A stretch of 64,000 nt of DNA. It comes from Prevotella sp. GTDB taxonomy: Bacteria; Bacteroidota; Bacteroidia; Bacteroidales; Bacteroidaceae. Positions 1 through 7,786 of this stretch are shown here, piece by piece. The position numbers were made by a program, and so were the translations under genes. The stretch covers positions 20,771 to 84,770 of the forward strand of contig JAFVGS010000054.1 of NCBI GenBank assembly GCA_017474845.1, read 5' to 3'. The stretch's first letter is position 1; the number at the start of each line of letters is the position of its first letter. The notes beneath the pieces are model-generated. The model searched no databases and was not told where the DNA came from. It worked only from the letters and a program-made list of their open reading frames with translations.

Positions 1-596
1 TTCTTGCGTCGAGCGAGATTGGTCTGAAGGGAGTAGAGGAGAGCCGTTATATTCTTGATACTTTGAAGAATACGGGATTGAAGAACGAAATCCAACTCGA
101 TCTCACCTTGGCTCGTGGCTTGAACTACTATACAGGTGCTATCTTTGAAGTGAAGGCCCTCGATGTTCAGATCGGTTCCATCACAGGAGGCGGACGTTAC
201 GACAACCTCACAGGCATCTTCGGTATGCCTGGTATCTCAGGGGTCGGCATCTCCTTCGGTGTAGATCGTATCTTTGATGTCCTCAACGCCCTCGACTGTT
301 ATCCGAAGGATGCCGTCGTCGGTACCCAACTGCTCTTTATCAACTTCGGTGAGAAGGAGACGGCCTATTGTCTACCCGCTGTGGCAAAGGCTCGTGAGGC
401 TGGCATCCGTACGGAGATTTTCCCAGACAGTACGAAGATGAAGAAACAGATGTCTTATGCCAATGCCAAGCAGATTCCGTTTGTCGCCCTTGCTGGTGAA
501 AACGAGATGGCAGAGGGTAAGTTTACCTTGAAGAATATGTTGACAGGCGAACAACAACTTGTTGCAATTGAGGAACTTATAGAAAAGATTAAATAG
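1..596 (+). CDS. hisS: Histidine--tRNA ligase, C-terminal part (5' end outside window)
   Basis: The frame is open from the first base, so this is the 3' part of a gene that starts upstream. It charges tRNA-His with histidine in the cytoplasm. The visible part carries the class II synthetase core end: the GLNYYTG stretch, GGGRYDNL and the motif 3 region [11 protein letters not shown] that binds ATP. The last ~90 residues form the alpha/beta anticodon-binding domain. An internal TTG at 63 is not the start. The next gene begins 8 bases after the stop codon. The identification is firm; only the N-terminal part is unseen. Confidence 0.95.
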   Translation, partial: LASSEIGLKGVEESRYILDTLKNTGLKNEIQLDLTLARGLNYYTGAIFEVKALDVQIGSITGGGRYDNLTGIFGMPGISGVGISFGVDRIFDVLNALDCYPKDAVVGTQLLFINFGEKETAYCLPAVAKAREAGIRTEIFPDSTKMKKQMSYANAKQIPFVALAGENEMAEGKFTLKNMLTGEQQLVAIEELIEKIK

Positions 597-604
597 TAAA
601 AGAA

Positions 605-1435
605 ATGAAAAGGAGTTTCAAGGTCTTCATCTGTCTTATCTGTGTTATCTGTGGCTTCATTGCTGCCACACCTGACAAGCACACAACCATCTTCGTGATT
701 GGCGATTCTACCGCAGCCAATAAGGACACTACTGGTGGAAAGGTGGAACGTGGCTGGGGTATGATGCTCCAACAATGCTTCGATGCCGATTTCATCGTGG
801 TAGACAATCACGCCGTTAATGGCCGTTCGTCGAAGAGTTTCTTGGATGAGGGCCGTTGGGACAAGGTTTTGGAGAAGATTCAGCCAGGCGACTACGTCAT
901 TATCCAGTTTGGCCATAATGATGAAAAGGCGCAGCCAGCCCGGCATACTGATCCCGGCTCCACCTTCGACTATAATCTTGCCCGATATGTTCGTGAGACG
1001 AGAGAGAAGGGTGGTATCCCTGTGCTGATGAATCCTGTGGTTCGTCGCAATTTCTTCATTATGCCGCCTGAAGTGGCCGACGATGAGCAGCTGCGTAGCA
1101 CCATCTTCAGTGATATCGAACATCTTGTCGAAGGCGATACGCTCAACGACACTCACGGACTCTATCGAGTGGCTCCCCGTGATGTGGCCCATCGTATGAA
1201 CTGCCATTTCATAGATGCTAACCGTATCACCGAAAATCTTGAGAAGAGTCTTGGCCGTGAGGGCTCTAAGAAACTCCACATGTGGTTCCGTCCTGGTGAG
1301 GAGCCCAGCCTCCCCCAAGGCAAGCAGGACAATACACATTATAATATATATGGTGCCCGCGTCGTTGCCAACCTCCTCGCCGATGCCCTTTGTGAGGAGA
1401 TTCCTGTGCTTAAACCTTTCCGGCTCAAGAAATGA
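605..1435 (+). CDS. Secreted SGNH/GDSL hydrolase, rhamnogalacturonan acetylesterase type
   Basis: A 276-residue SGNH-fold esterase. The order of blocks fits the family: GDST (nucleophile Ser, block I), NHAVNGRSS (Gly/oxyanion, block II), QFGHND (block III) and a C-terminal DNTHYN supplying the catalytic Asp and His. This pattern matches rhamnogalacturonan acetylesterases (CE12-like), which remove acetyl groups from pectin backbones; the precise substrate is inferred. An N-terminal hydrophobic segment of ~22 residues predicts export. The DNA for that signal peptide (628-657) is a tandem of TCTGTnTTA-like words also seen between genes here, so the leader seems to derive from a repeat. It follows hisS by 8 bases. 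Confidence 0.85.
   Translation: MKRSFKVFICLICVICGFIAATPDKHTTIFVIGDSTAANKDTTGGKVERGWGMMLQQCFDADFIVVDNHAVNGRSSKSFLDEGRWDKVLEKIQPGDYVIIQFGHNDEKAQPARHTDPGSTFDYNLARYVRETREKGGIPVLMNPVVRRNFFIMPPEVADDEQLRSTIFSDIEHLVEGDTLNDTHGLYRVAPRDVAHRMNCHFIDANRITENLEKSLGREGSKKLHMWFRPGEEPSLPQGKQDNTHYNIYGARVVANLLADALCEEIPVLKPFRLKK
628..657 (+). repeat. Word-repeat array inside a signal-peptide coding region
   Basis: Three imperfect copies of an 8-10 base word (ATCTGTnTT, ending ATCTGTGGCTT) encode the hydrophobic core of the esterase signal peptide. Close variants of the same word lie between genes at 7755-7780, 16500-16520 and, inverted, at 33690-33720. Confidence 0.7.
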
Positions 1436-1490
1436 ATCATCCAGCCCGATAATCTTCTTTTCTGATTTTAAGATGAATTAAGGAAATAAG

Positions 1491-1522
1491 TTTGGGAGTA
1501 AAGCAGAAAAGTCGTATATTTG
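1491..1522 (+). promoter_or_regulatory. Bacteroidetes promoter for the rubrerythrin gene
   Basis: TTTG at 1491-1494, then exactly 20 bases, then TATATTTG at 1515-1522. This matches the sigma-ABfr consensus (TTTG, N19-21, TAnnTTTG). It leaves a 5' leader of about 60 bases before the ATG. Confidence 0.8.
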
Positions 1523-1588
1523 CAGACGAAAGTTGAATAACTGACAAGTTACACATTATTTATAATTAATAACTAAACAAGTACAATT

Positions 1589-2146
1589 ATGAAGAAAAAG
1601 TTCATTTGCGCCGTTTGTGGATATATCTACGAAGGCGATGCAGCACCTGAGAAGTGCCCAATCTGTAAGGCTCCCGCATCGAAATTCTCCGAGTTGAAGG
1701 ACGAAGGAGAGACCACGTATGCTACTGTTCACCGTATTGGCGACGGCAAGCCCGAGGGTGTGTCAGAGGAGATGATTGACGACTTGCGTAACCATTTCAA
1801 TGGTGAGTGCAGTGAGGTTGGTATGTATCTGGCAATGGCCCGTCAGGCTGATCGTGAGGGATATCCCGAAATCGCCGAGGCTTTCAAGCGATATGCCTTC
1901 GAGGAGGCTGACCATGCTTCCCGTTTCGCAGAACTGCTGGGTGAGTGCGTATGGGACACCAAGACGAACCTTGAGAAGCGCGCTGCTGCTGAGGCTGGTG
2001 CTTGCGAGGACAAGTTCCGTATCGCTAAGAACGCTAAGGCTGCCGGTTTCGACGCTATCCACGACACCGTTCATGAGATGGCAAAGGACGAGGCCCGTCA
2101 TGGTGCAGGCTTTGCTGGACTGCTGAAGCGCTATTTCGGTAAGTAA
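1589..2146 (+). CDS. Rubrerythrin (N-terminal rubredoxin type)
   Basis: A 185-residue peroxide-reducing iron protein of the anaerobic oxidative-stress response. The first ~35 residues are a rubredoxin-like domain with two CxxC pairs (CAVC and CPIC) that bind iron. The rest is a ferritin-like four-helix domain with metal ligands in [18 protein letters not shown] and EARH. The rubredoxin domain comes first, which is the order of 'reverse' rubrerythrins and the reverse of classical ones. It is a single-gene unit with its own consensus promoter. The role in peroxide detoxification comes from family knowledge. Confidence 0.93.
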   Translation: MKKKFICAVCGYIYEGDAAPEKCPICKAPASKFSELKDEGETTYATVHRIGDGKPEGVSEEMIDDLRNHFNGECSEVGMYLAMARQADREGYPEIAEAFKRYAFEEADHASRFAELLGECVWDTKTNLEKRAAAEAGACEDKFRIAKNAKAAGFDAIHDTVHEMAKDEARHGAGFAGLLKRYFGK

Positions 2147-2165
2147 CTGAGAGCTTATATAGATA

Positions 2166-2237
2166 ACGAATTACACGCATTTCACGAATTGAAGCTGCGC
2201 AATCAGTGGATTAATTCGTTTAATTCGTGTAATTCGT
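2166..2237. repeat. Inverted pair of ATTCGTG word arrays
   Basis: Two 25-base arms (2166-2190 and 2213-2237) built of AATTCGTG-type words are reverse complements at about 21 of 25 positions, with a 22-base spacer. They lie between the rubrerythrin gene and the beta-helix lipoprotein gene and would form a hairpin in RNA. Related words recur at 56395-56440. Confidence 0.75.
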
Positions 2238-2283
2238 GTTTTATAATACAATAATCAGCGTTATTGTCCGTTTTATCAGTACG

Positions 2284-3624
2284 ATGAAACGGATATTTAA
2301 TGTTCTTGCAATCGCTTTATGCTTTGTGGCTTGTCAAGATGACGATACATTCTCGGCAAGTACGGGCTTGCGTCTGACCTTTCTAGAGGACACGTTGAAG
2401 ATGGACACCGTCTTCAGTCGTACCCCTTCGTCGACCTATACTTTCTGGGTGTATAATCAGAATGATACGGGCATCCGTTTGGATCAAGTCCGTCTCAGGA
2501 GAGGCAACCAAACAGGCTATCGGGTGAATGTGGACGGCATCTATCTTGACAATGCCAACGGTTCGCAGACGTCCGACGTGGAGATACGTCGCAATGACAG
2601 TCTTCTCGTCTTTGTGGAACTGACGCCTGGTGAGACAGGACAGCAGAAACCTGTGCTCTTGGAAGACGACCTGCTGTTCATCCTCGAGAGTGGCGTTGAA
2701 CAGAAAGTGTGTCTGCGAGCCTGGGTGTGGGATGCACAGAAACTTTATTCTCCTGTGATCTCCAAAGACTCGCTCATCGAGTCCTCTATACCATTGGTTA
2801 TTTATGGTGATATGAAAGTGGAGGAGGGTGCTACGCTGACCATTAGGAATACGACGCTATACTTCCACGACAGTTCAGGCCTCGACGTCTATGGCTCCTT
2901 AAGGGCAGAAGACTGTGTGATGCGTGGCGATCGGCTTGACGATATGTTTGATTATCTGCCCTACGACCGAGTCAGCGGACAATGGAACGGTATCCATATT
3001 CGTGAGACTTCTAAGGACAATCACTTCCTTCGGACGGAGATTCGGAATCCTCTCTATGGCGTCGTCTGTGATTCGGCAGCGTTGGATACGGATCATTATC
3101 GGGTAGTGATGGAACAGTGTATCATCCATAACTGCGAGGGTGCAGGTCTGTCGGCAATCAATTCCTATGTCTATCTGGATCATTGCCAGTTAACGAACAC
3201 CGGCGGTGACTGCTTTGCTCTATACGGTGGAATCGCCGAAATCAGCCAATGTACGTTCGGTCAGTTCTATCCGTTCTCAGCTGATCGTGGTGCGGCCTTC
3301 CGGTTCACCAATTTCTACGGTGAAACCGATATACCGCTCTATGTCTACTGTGCCGGTTCCATTATGACAGGCTATGCTGATGATGTGGTGATGGGCGATG
3401 CTCGTAGCGAAGGTGTCAGTTCCTTCGATTATGAGTTTAACAGATGTCTGCTGCGTACCCCGAAGGTGGAAGATGATCCCGAGCATTTCATCGATATCCT
3501 TTGGGAAACACCCAAAGATTCCATCGAGGGAAAGAAGCACTTCGTGAAGATCGATGAAGAGAACCTCATCTACGACTTCCACCTTGACTCCTTGTCCACC
3601 GCCAAGGGCATGGGATGCTACTAA
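2284..3624 (+). CDS. Lipoprotein with predicted right-handed beta-helix
   Basis: A predicted lipoprotein of 446 residues. The ATG at 2284 is chosen because a signal peptide with lipobox FVAC follows, with the acylated Cys near residue 17; the frame is open further upstream. The middle has the look of parallel beta-helix proteins: short strands such as GSLRAEDCVMRGD, WNGIHIRETSKDN and GAGLSAINSYVYLDHC, repeated every ~20-25 residues. No catalytic motif is recognised. It is probably attached to the cell surface or the outer membrane; its function is unknown. It stands alone, 6 bases before the convergent cytidine deaminase stop. Confidence 0.75.
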   Translation: MKRIFNVLAIALCFVACQDDDTFSASTGLRLTFLEDTLKMDTVFSRTPSSTYTFWVYNQNDTGIRLDQVRLRRGNQTGYRVNVDGIYLDNANGSQTSDVEIRRNDSLLVFVELTPGETGQQKPVLLEDDLLFILESGVEQKVCLRAWVWDAQKLYSPVISKDSLIESSIPLVIYGDMKVEEGATLTIRNTTLYFHDSSGLDVYGSLRAEDCVMRGDRLDDMFDYLPYDRVSGQWNGIHIRETSKDNHFLRTEIRNPLYGVVCDSAALDTDHYRVVMEQCIIHNCEGAGLSAINSYVYLDHCQLTNTGGDCFALYGGIAEISQCTFGQFYPFSADRGAAFRFTNFYGETDIPLYVYCAGSIMTGYADDVVMGDARSEGVSSFDYEFNRCLLRTPKVEDDPEHFIDILWETPKDSIEGKKHFVKIDEENLIYDFHLDSLSTAKGMGCY

Positions 3625-3630
3625 GAGTTA

Positions 3631-4104
3631 TTAGAATTCAAAGAAGGTCAGGGGCATCAGATTCCTGATTCCATCGATGATGTAGACGCATCGCCGTCCG
3701 TAGAGTAGGATACGGATGGGGTGCTTGGCACGGGTTTCTGATTCAATGATCACCTGTCGGCAACTACCACAAGGACCCGTCGGCTCTTCCGTCAGTTTCC
3801 CGTCGGTGCCTCTGGCTGCGATAGCAAGCACTTTGACGGCACTGTCAGGATATTGTGCTCCGGCTGCAAACAGGGCTGTGCGCTCGGCACAAAGTCCAGA
3901 TGGATAGGCTGCGTTCTCCTGGTTACAGCCAATCACCACTTCGCCATTCTCCAACCATACGGCAGCGCCGACACAGAAGTGGGAATAAGGAGCATAACTG
4001 CGGCTGGTGGCTTCAATGGCCTGTTCTAACAACTCACGCTCTGAGGCAGTGAGTTCCTCCATCTGACATTCTTGAATGATCGATTTTAGTTCTACTTCCT
4101 TCAT
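3631..4104 (-). CDS. cdd: Cytidine deaminase
   Basis: Converts cytidine and deoxycytidine to uridine forms in pyrimidine salvage. The 157-residue product has both zinc-site motifs: CAERTALFAAG (ligand Cys plus catalytic Glu) and PCGSCRQV (two ligand Cys). The start at 4104 (MKEVELKS) is preferred to the ATG at 4125, because the TAnnTTTG box at 4123-4130 on this strand would put the upstream ATG inside the promoter. It is divergent from the glucosaminidase gene. Confidence 0.9.
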   Translation of the reverse strand: MKEVELKSIIQECQMEELTASERELLEQAIEATSRSYAPYSHFCVGAAVWLENGEVVIGCNQENAAYPSGLCAERTALFAAGAQYPDSAVKVLAIAARGTDGKLTEEPTGPCGSCRQVIIESETRAKHPIRILLYGRRCVYIIDGIRNLMPLTFFEF

Positions 4105-4122
4105 AGATCGAATATTTTTGTG

Positions 4123-4130
4123 CAAAAATA
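4123..4130 (-). promoter_or_regulatory. -7 box for cdd
   Basis: TATTTTTG read on the minus strand, about 19 bases before the chosen cdd start. Confidence 0.6.
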
Positions 4131-4173
4131 CGAATAATTTTCAATTCATCATTCACAATTCCCAATTATTTCG

Positions 4174-4181
4174 TAATTTTG
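4174..4181 (+). promoter_or_regulatory. -7 box for the glucosaminidase gene
   Basis: TAATTTTG, followed after about 20 bases by the ATG at 4202. It is preceded by an array of CAATTCnnCATT words at 4140-4170. Confidence 0.65.
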
Positions 4182-4201
4182 CAGCAAAAAGACAAGAATT
4201 C

Positions 4202-5113
4202 ATGAAGAAATATCTACTTATACTTTTCACTTTTCACTTTTCACTCTTCACTTCCAACGCCCAGATCAGCTGGAACCAGACTTATCAGCAGTATATCAAC
4301 CAATATAAGGATATCGCAATCGAACAGATGCAGCGTTACCATATTCCGGCGTCCATCACCCTGGCTCAAGGACTCTACGAGAGTGGGGCAGGCCGGAGCG
4401 AACTGGCACGTAAAGGGAATAATCACTTCGGTATCAAGTGCAACGGCTGGAGCGGTCGGAGGATCTATCATGATGATGATGAACTGAATGAGTGCTTCCG
4501 TTCTTATGACAATGCTTATGAGTCGTATGAGGACCATTCGAAGTTCCTCACAGGTAGCCAACGCTATCGTTCCTTGTTCCAGTTGAAGATAACAGACTAT
4601 AAGGGTTGGGCGAAGGGTCTGAAGGCTGCAGGCTATGCCACCAACCCTCAATATGCCCAGAAACTGATAGACCTCATCCAGTTGTACAAACTCTATCGCT
4701 TCGATTCTGCCAAGGATTACGACAAGTTCATGGCAGAACACACGAAGAGCTCTGTCGATGGTGCCTCTCAGCACGTCATTAAGTTCTTCAACAAGAACTA
4801 CTACGTTATTGTCCGTCGTGGTGATTCCTTTAAGTCGATAGCCGATGAAATCGACATCAGCTATCGGAAACTCGCCAAGTATAATGAACGCGACAAGCGT
4901 GATGCGCTGGAGGAGGGAGAGATTATCTGGCTGAAAAAGAAACAGACAAAGGCGCCGAAGGACTATAAGGGCCGCTTGCATTATGTCCGTAACGGGGAGT
5001 CGATGTACAGCATCGCACAGAAATATGGCATCCGCTTGAAGAACCTCTACAAGATGAACCATCTATCTCCCGACTATCAGATACGTGTCGGGGATGCTCT
5101 CAGATTAAGATAA
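4202..5113 (+). CDS. Secreted glucosaminidase with two LysM domains
   Basis: A 303-residue peptidoglycan hydrolase acting in the periplasm or envelope. After a signal peptide comes a Flg/AtlA-like glucosaminidase domain: ITLAQGLYESGAGRSELA carries the catalytic Glu, followed by NNHFGIKC and TDYKGWAKGLKAAGYAT. Two C-terminal LysM repeats follow (YYVIVRRGDSFKSIADE and LHYVRNGESMYSIAQKYG), which bind glycan chains. The signal peptide is encoded by a tandem CTTTTCA word array (4221-4252), so its sequence LFTFHFSLFTS is repetitive. The function is well supported; the exact bond cleaved is inferred from the family. Confidence 0.88.
   Translation: MKKYLLILFTFHFSLFTSNAQISWNQTYQQYINQYKDIAIEQMQRYHIPASITLAQGLYESGAGRSELARKGNNHFGIKCNGWSGRRIYHDDDELNECFRSYDNAYESYEDHSKFLTGSQRYRSLFQLKITDYKGWAKGLKAAGYATNPQYAQKLIDLIQLYKLYRFDSAKDYDKFMAEHTKSSVDGASQHVIKFFNKNYYVIVRRGDSFKSIADEIDISYRKLAKYNERDKRDALEEGEIIWLKKKQTKAPKDYKGRLHYVRNGESMYSIAQKYGIRLKNLYKMNHLSPDYQIRVGDALRLR
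4221..4252 (+). repeat. CTTTTCA word array encoding a signal peptide
   Basis: Four near-copies of the seven-base word CTTTTCA/CTCTTCA run in frame through the hydrophobic core of the glucosaminidase signal peptide. Confidence 0.75.
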
Positions 5114-5119
5114 GTGGAG

Positions 5120-5190
5120 AGCGGAATACGGGAATCGAACCCGCCTCCCAGGCTTGGGAAGCCCGTGCACTACCGATGTGCTAATTCCGC
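5120..5190 (-). tRNA. tRNA-Gly (anticodon CCC)
   Basis: A cloverleaf can be drawn with a 7-bp acceptor stem (GCGGAAT with ATTCCGC) and a T arm containing GTTCGATTC. The anticodon stem CGGGC/GCCTG encloses the loop TTCCCAA, giving anticodon CCC (reads GGG). No CCA is encoded. Confidence 0.9.
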
Positions 5191-5220
5191 AAAAACAATA
5201 AATTTCCTGATTTCTTCTTG

Positions 5221-5293
<73 letters not shown>

Positions 5294-5308
5294 AATCCCT
5301 TGTGCTTG

Positions 5309-5381
5309 TACACCCGCAGGGGCTCGAACCCTGGACACCCTGATTAAGAGTCAGGTGCTCTACCAACTGAGCTACGGGTGC
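5309..5381 (-). tRNA. tRNA-Lys (anticodon CTT), copy 1
   Basis: Acceptor stem GCACCCG/CGGGTGT with one G-U pair. The anticodon stem CCTGA/TCAGG encloses loop CTCTTAA, giving anticodon CTT (reads AAG). It is identical to the second copy 43 bases away. Confidence 0.93.
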
Positions 5382-5423
5382 ATCAAAATTTCAAAAAGAA
5401 AGGAGGGTCGCTTGCCTCCTTTG

Positions 5424-5496
5424 TACACCCGCAGGGGCTCGAACCCTGGACACCCTGATTAAGAGTCAGGTGCTCTACCAACTGAGCTACGGGTGC
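5424..5496 (-). tRNA. tRNA-Lys (anticodon CTT), copy 2
   Basis: Base-for-base the same as the copy at 5309-5381, so a recent tandem duplication. On the minus strand it is the first tRNA of the cluster Lys-Lys-Thr-Gly. Confidence 0.93.
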
Positions 5497-5576
5497 ATCT
5501 TTTTCGTTTTGCGGGTGCAAAGGTACACACTTTTTTCCATTCCACCAAACTTTTTGGTGATTTTCTTCCAAAAAAG

Positions 5577-7058
5577 TTATTGTCTGGTGGTGTGGAATCC
5601 GTCAATGTTCTCATAACGGCGCTGCATCATCCGTTTATAGATGTGCCGGATCCATATCGGATGAGTGACGATGAAGGCCAGTCCTATCAGTGACATGAAG
5701 ATGAAAGTATAGGTGGGTCCGACTAGCAGAAAACCGATGGTAGCGATGGCCCCAGGGGCGAACAGCGACAGCAGTTCGATCACCAGCTGCATACCATTTT
5801 CGAAGTTTCCTTTGGCGGTCACCTTCTGCTGCAGGGGCAGCGTCTGTTTGTTATACACCGCCAACTGGAAGATGACGAAGTGCAGCACACCTGCCGTCAG
5901 CAGCATATACGCCACGAGCATCAGCAACGTGAACTTTCCGGTGAACACCGCAGGCAGCATCACTAAGAAGGGGATTAGCAGCACGGCGCTGTAGAACCAG
6001 AACTTCGCCTTCAGCAGGGCGATGACATTCTCACGGTGCATCATCAACAGGTCGATGTAGTTGCCTTCTTGTCCCATGATCTTGATGAGTGCCGTCACGC
6101 TATAGATGGCAAAGCAGTAGAGACACCAGAAATTTTGCATGTACACATTATCATATATAGATGTGTATGCGATTAGCATCGAGAACATGACAATCAGCGA
6201 CAGGCTCATGATACAGCGTGTACGCATTGTCTTGTTGCGGAGGTTTGACTTTACCTCAATCTTCAGGTATTCACCGACAAGTCCGAAACGGTTCAGGAAT
6301 GCGAACTGTGACACATGTTTCAGCGCCCGCTCCTTCTTCTTCGAGATCTCCTCATATACATACTTGAACTGGAAGTGGCGGTTCACCATGAACAGCAACG
6401 CTATCACGATGACGATAGCCAATAGGAACCACCAGGCACGTCCGGCCTCGGCATAAGTGTCGAGCAGCCGTCCCGCCGTTTTCTTATTAGGGTTAAGGAT
6501 CCAGGGGAGGTACGGGATGGCATACACTACGACACTGGCCAGGAACCACAACACATTACGGTTGATGAGCGTACGGAAGAACAAATACACCTGACTGTTC
6601 AGCATGATGATAAGCAGACAGGCCACTAACTCTAACATGACGGGCCAGAAGCCAGCACCTGCAAAGAGCAGGATGATGGAGTAGGGCACGAACATACAGA
6701 GCCAGAGGAAGTTGTAGCCGCTCAGATGCGACGATAGCAGGAAGCACTCGATGGCCGTGTATCGGGAAATAGGCAACAGGATATAGGGCTTCACCATCAT
6801 ACCTGGCGTGGTCTGGACCACAAAGCGGAACAGGTAGTCGATGACGAGTATCAGCGGCATGAACGAGATCATCCGTCCTGCCTCACCTTCGGCCGTCATG
6901 GCGATGATACTACCATAAAGAATCATATAGAGTGCCAGCATGGCGGCACCGAAATAGGTCATCACCTTGGCCCATTTGTTCTGTTCGAAGATCGGACTGC
7001 GCTTATAACTCAGCATCGTGTTTTTCCGCAGCAGCCTATACAATTGAAGTCTATTCAT
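5577..7058 (-). CDS. DUF5687 multi-pass membrane protein
   Basis: A 493-residue inner-membrane protein with about ten to twelve hydrophobic segments, for example ALYMILYGSIIAM, LLIIMLNSQVYLFF and FIFMSLIGLAFIVTHPIW. The N-terminus, with MLSYKRSPIFEQNKWAK, resembles the Bacteroidetes DUF5687 family. Members look like ABC-2 type permeases and often sit next to an ABC ATPase gene; no ATPase gene is adjacent here. The substrate is unknown. It is 28 bases downstream of the LolA-like gene on the same strand, and that gap is filled by a GTAAAC word array. It may belong to the ftsK transcription unit. Confidence 0.7.
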   Translation of the reverse strand: MNRLQLYRLLRKNTMLSYKRSPIFEQNKWAKVMTYFGAAMLALYMILYGSIIAMTAEGEAGRMISFMPLILVIDYLFRFVVQTTPGMMVKPYILLPISRYTAIECFLLSSHLSGYNFLWLCMFVPYSIILLFAGAGFWPVMLELVACLLIIMLNSQVYLFFRTLINRNVLWFLASVVVYAIPYLPWILNPNKKTAGRLLDTYAEAGRAWWFLLAIVIVIALLFMVNRHFQFKYVYEEISKKKERALKHVSQFAFLNRFGLVGEYLKIEVKSNLRNKTMRTRCIMSLSLIVMFSMLIAYTSIYDNVYMQNFWCLYCFAIYSVTALIKIMGQEGNYIDLLMMHRENVIALLKAKFWFYSAVLLIPFLVMLPAVFTGKFTLLMLVAYMLLTAGVLHFVIFQLAVYNKQTLPLQQKVTAKGNFENGMQLVIELLSLFAPGAIATIGFLLVGPTYTFIFMSLIGLAFIVTHPIWIRHIYKRMMQRRYENIDGFHTTRQ

Positions 7059-7086
7059 CTGTAAACAGTAAACCGTAAATTGTAAA
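7059..7086. repeat. GTAAAC word array
   Basis: Four imperfect seven-base words (GTAAACA, GTAAACC, GTAAATT, GTAAACT) fill the whole spacer between the LolA-like gene and the DUF5687 gene. Confidence 0.7.
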
Positions 7087-7716
7087 CTATCTCAAATCTA
7101 TAATCTCAGCATGCGGGAAGTCCTTGGCATTGAAACGGAAATCAGCATCGCTGGCAGACTGCTTTTTCAGATTGGTGATGTCGAAAACTGTCCACTTCTT
7201 ACCCTGCAACAGTTTCACCTGAGTGGGATGGTTCGTTTTCTTGTCAATTGTGATAAAAAGTTCCTTGATCTTATTGCTGGCCTTCGAGGCAGTCAAATGC
7301 ACTACATGATTGTTGCCATTGCTGTTCAGCGTGGCGTCGTATCCCTTTTTGTACAGATGGAGGAAGTTATAGGGATTGATAGCCTGCAACTGTGCCTCTG
7401 TGGGGTTGACGATGTTCACCTCGTCATTGTCTTTCATATATGTCCACTGCGTCTTGCCGTCGAACCATATGCCGGCATGTGGAGTGGTGGCGTGGAATTT
7501 CTTGCCTTTGATAATGATGGTGCCGCTGGTTGAGCCCATGCTGCCCGTCATCTTGAAGTCTGCCTTCACCCCATCCTTCATCGTCACGGTGGCGGTAGCC
7601 TTGTCAAGCACGCTCTTGGCCGTTTGGGCCTGCAAAGGCGAAAGGAGCCACAGATTAAAAAGAAGTAATGCTCCTGTCATCATAGCCCTCACCCTTATGA
7701 TATTACTTATTCCCAT
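7087..7716 (-). CDS. LolA-like outer-membrane lipoprotein carrier
   Basis: A 209-residue exported protein. The ATG at 7716 is used because the longer frame begins with TTG. The signal peptide ends near LSPLQAQ. The body fits the LolA/LolB barrel family: KADFKMTGSMGSTSGTIIIKGKKFHATTP, GIWFDGKTQWTY, NEVNIVNPTEAQLQAINP and a C-terminal KKTNHPTQVKLLQGKKW. Such proteins move lipoproteins across the periplasm. It lies directly downstream of ftsK, an arrangement common in Bacteroidales. Low overall similarity to proteobacterial LolA is normal, so the name is by family, not proven function. Confidence 0.78.
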   Translation of the reverse strand: MGISNIIRVRAMMTGALLLFNLWLLSPLQAQTAKSVLDKATATVTMKDGVKADFKMTGSMGSTSGTIIIKGKKFHATTPHAGIWFDGKTQWTYMKDNDEVNIVNPTEAQLQAINPYNFLHLYKKGYDATLNSNGNNHVVHLTASKASNKIKELFITIDKKTNHPTQVKLLQGKKWTVFDITNLKKQSASDADFRFNAKDFPHAEIIDLR

Positions 7717-7735
7717 AATCAAGCTATTTGTTTTC

Positions 7736-7786
7736 TTGTTAATCTATTTTTACTTGTTAATCTGTGTTAATCTGTGGCTATTCCCT
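7736..7786. repeat. TTAATCTGTG word array
   Basis: Three tandem variants of the word (CTTGTTAATCT, GTGTTAATCTGTGGC) occupy the spacer between ftsK and the LolA-like gene. The same word family encodes the esterase signal peptide at 628-657. Confidence 0.7.

Noticed and set aside
63-596. Complete 177-residue gene starting at TTG 63
   Set aside because: The frame is open to the first base and the protein is plainly the C-terminal part of HisRS.
5309-5496. Tandem tRNA-Lys copies as a phage attachment duplication
   Set aside because: Both are full tRNAs with nothing but 42 bases between them, so a simple gene duplication is enough.
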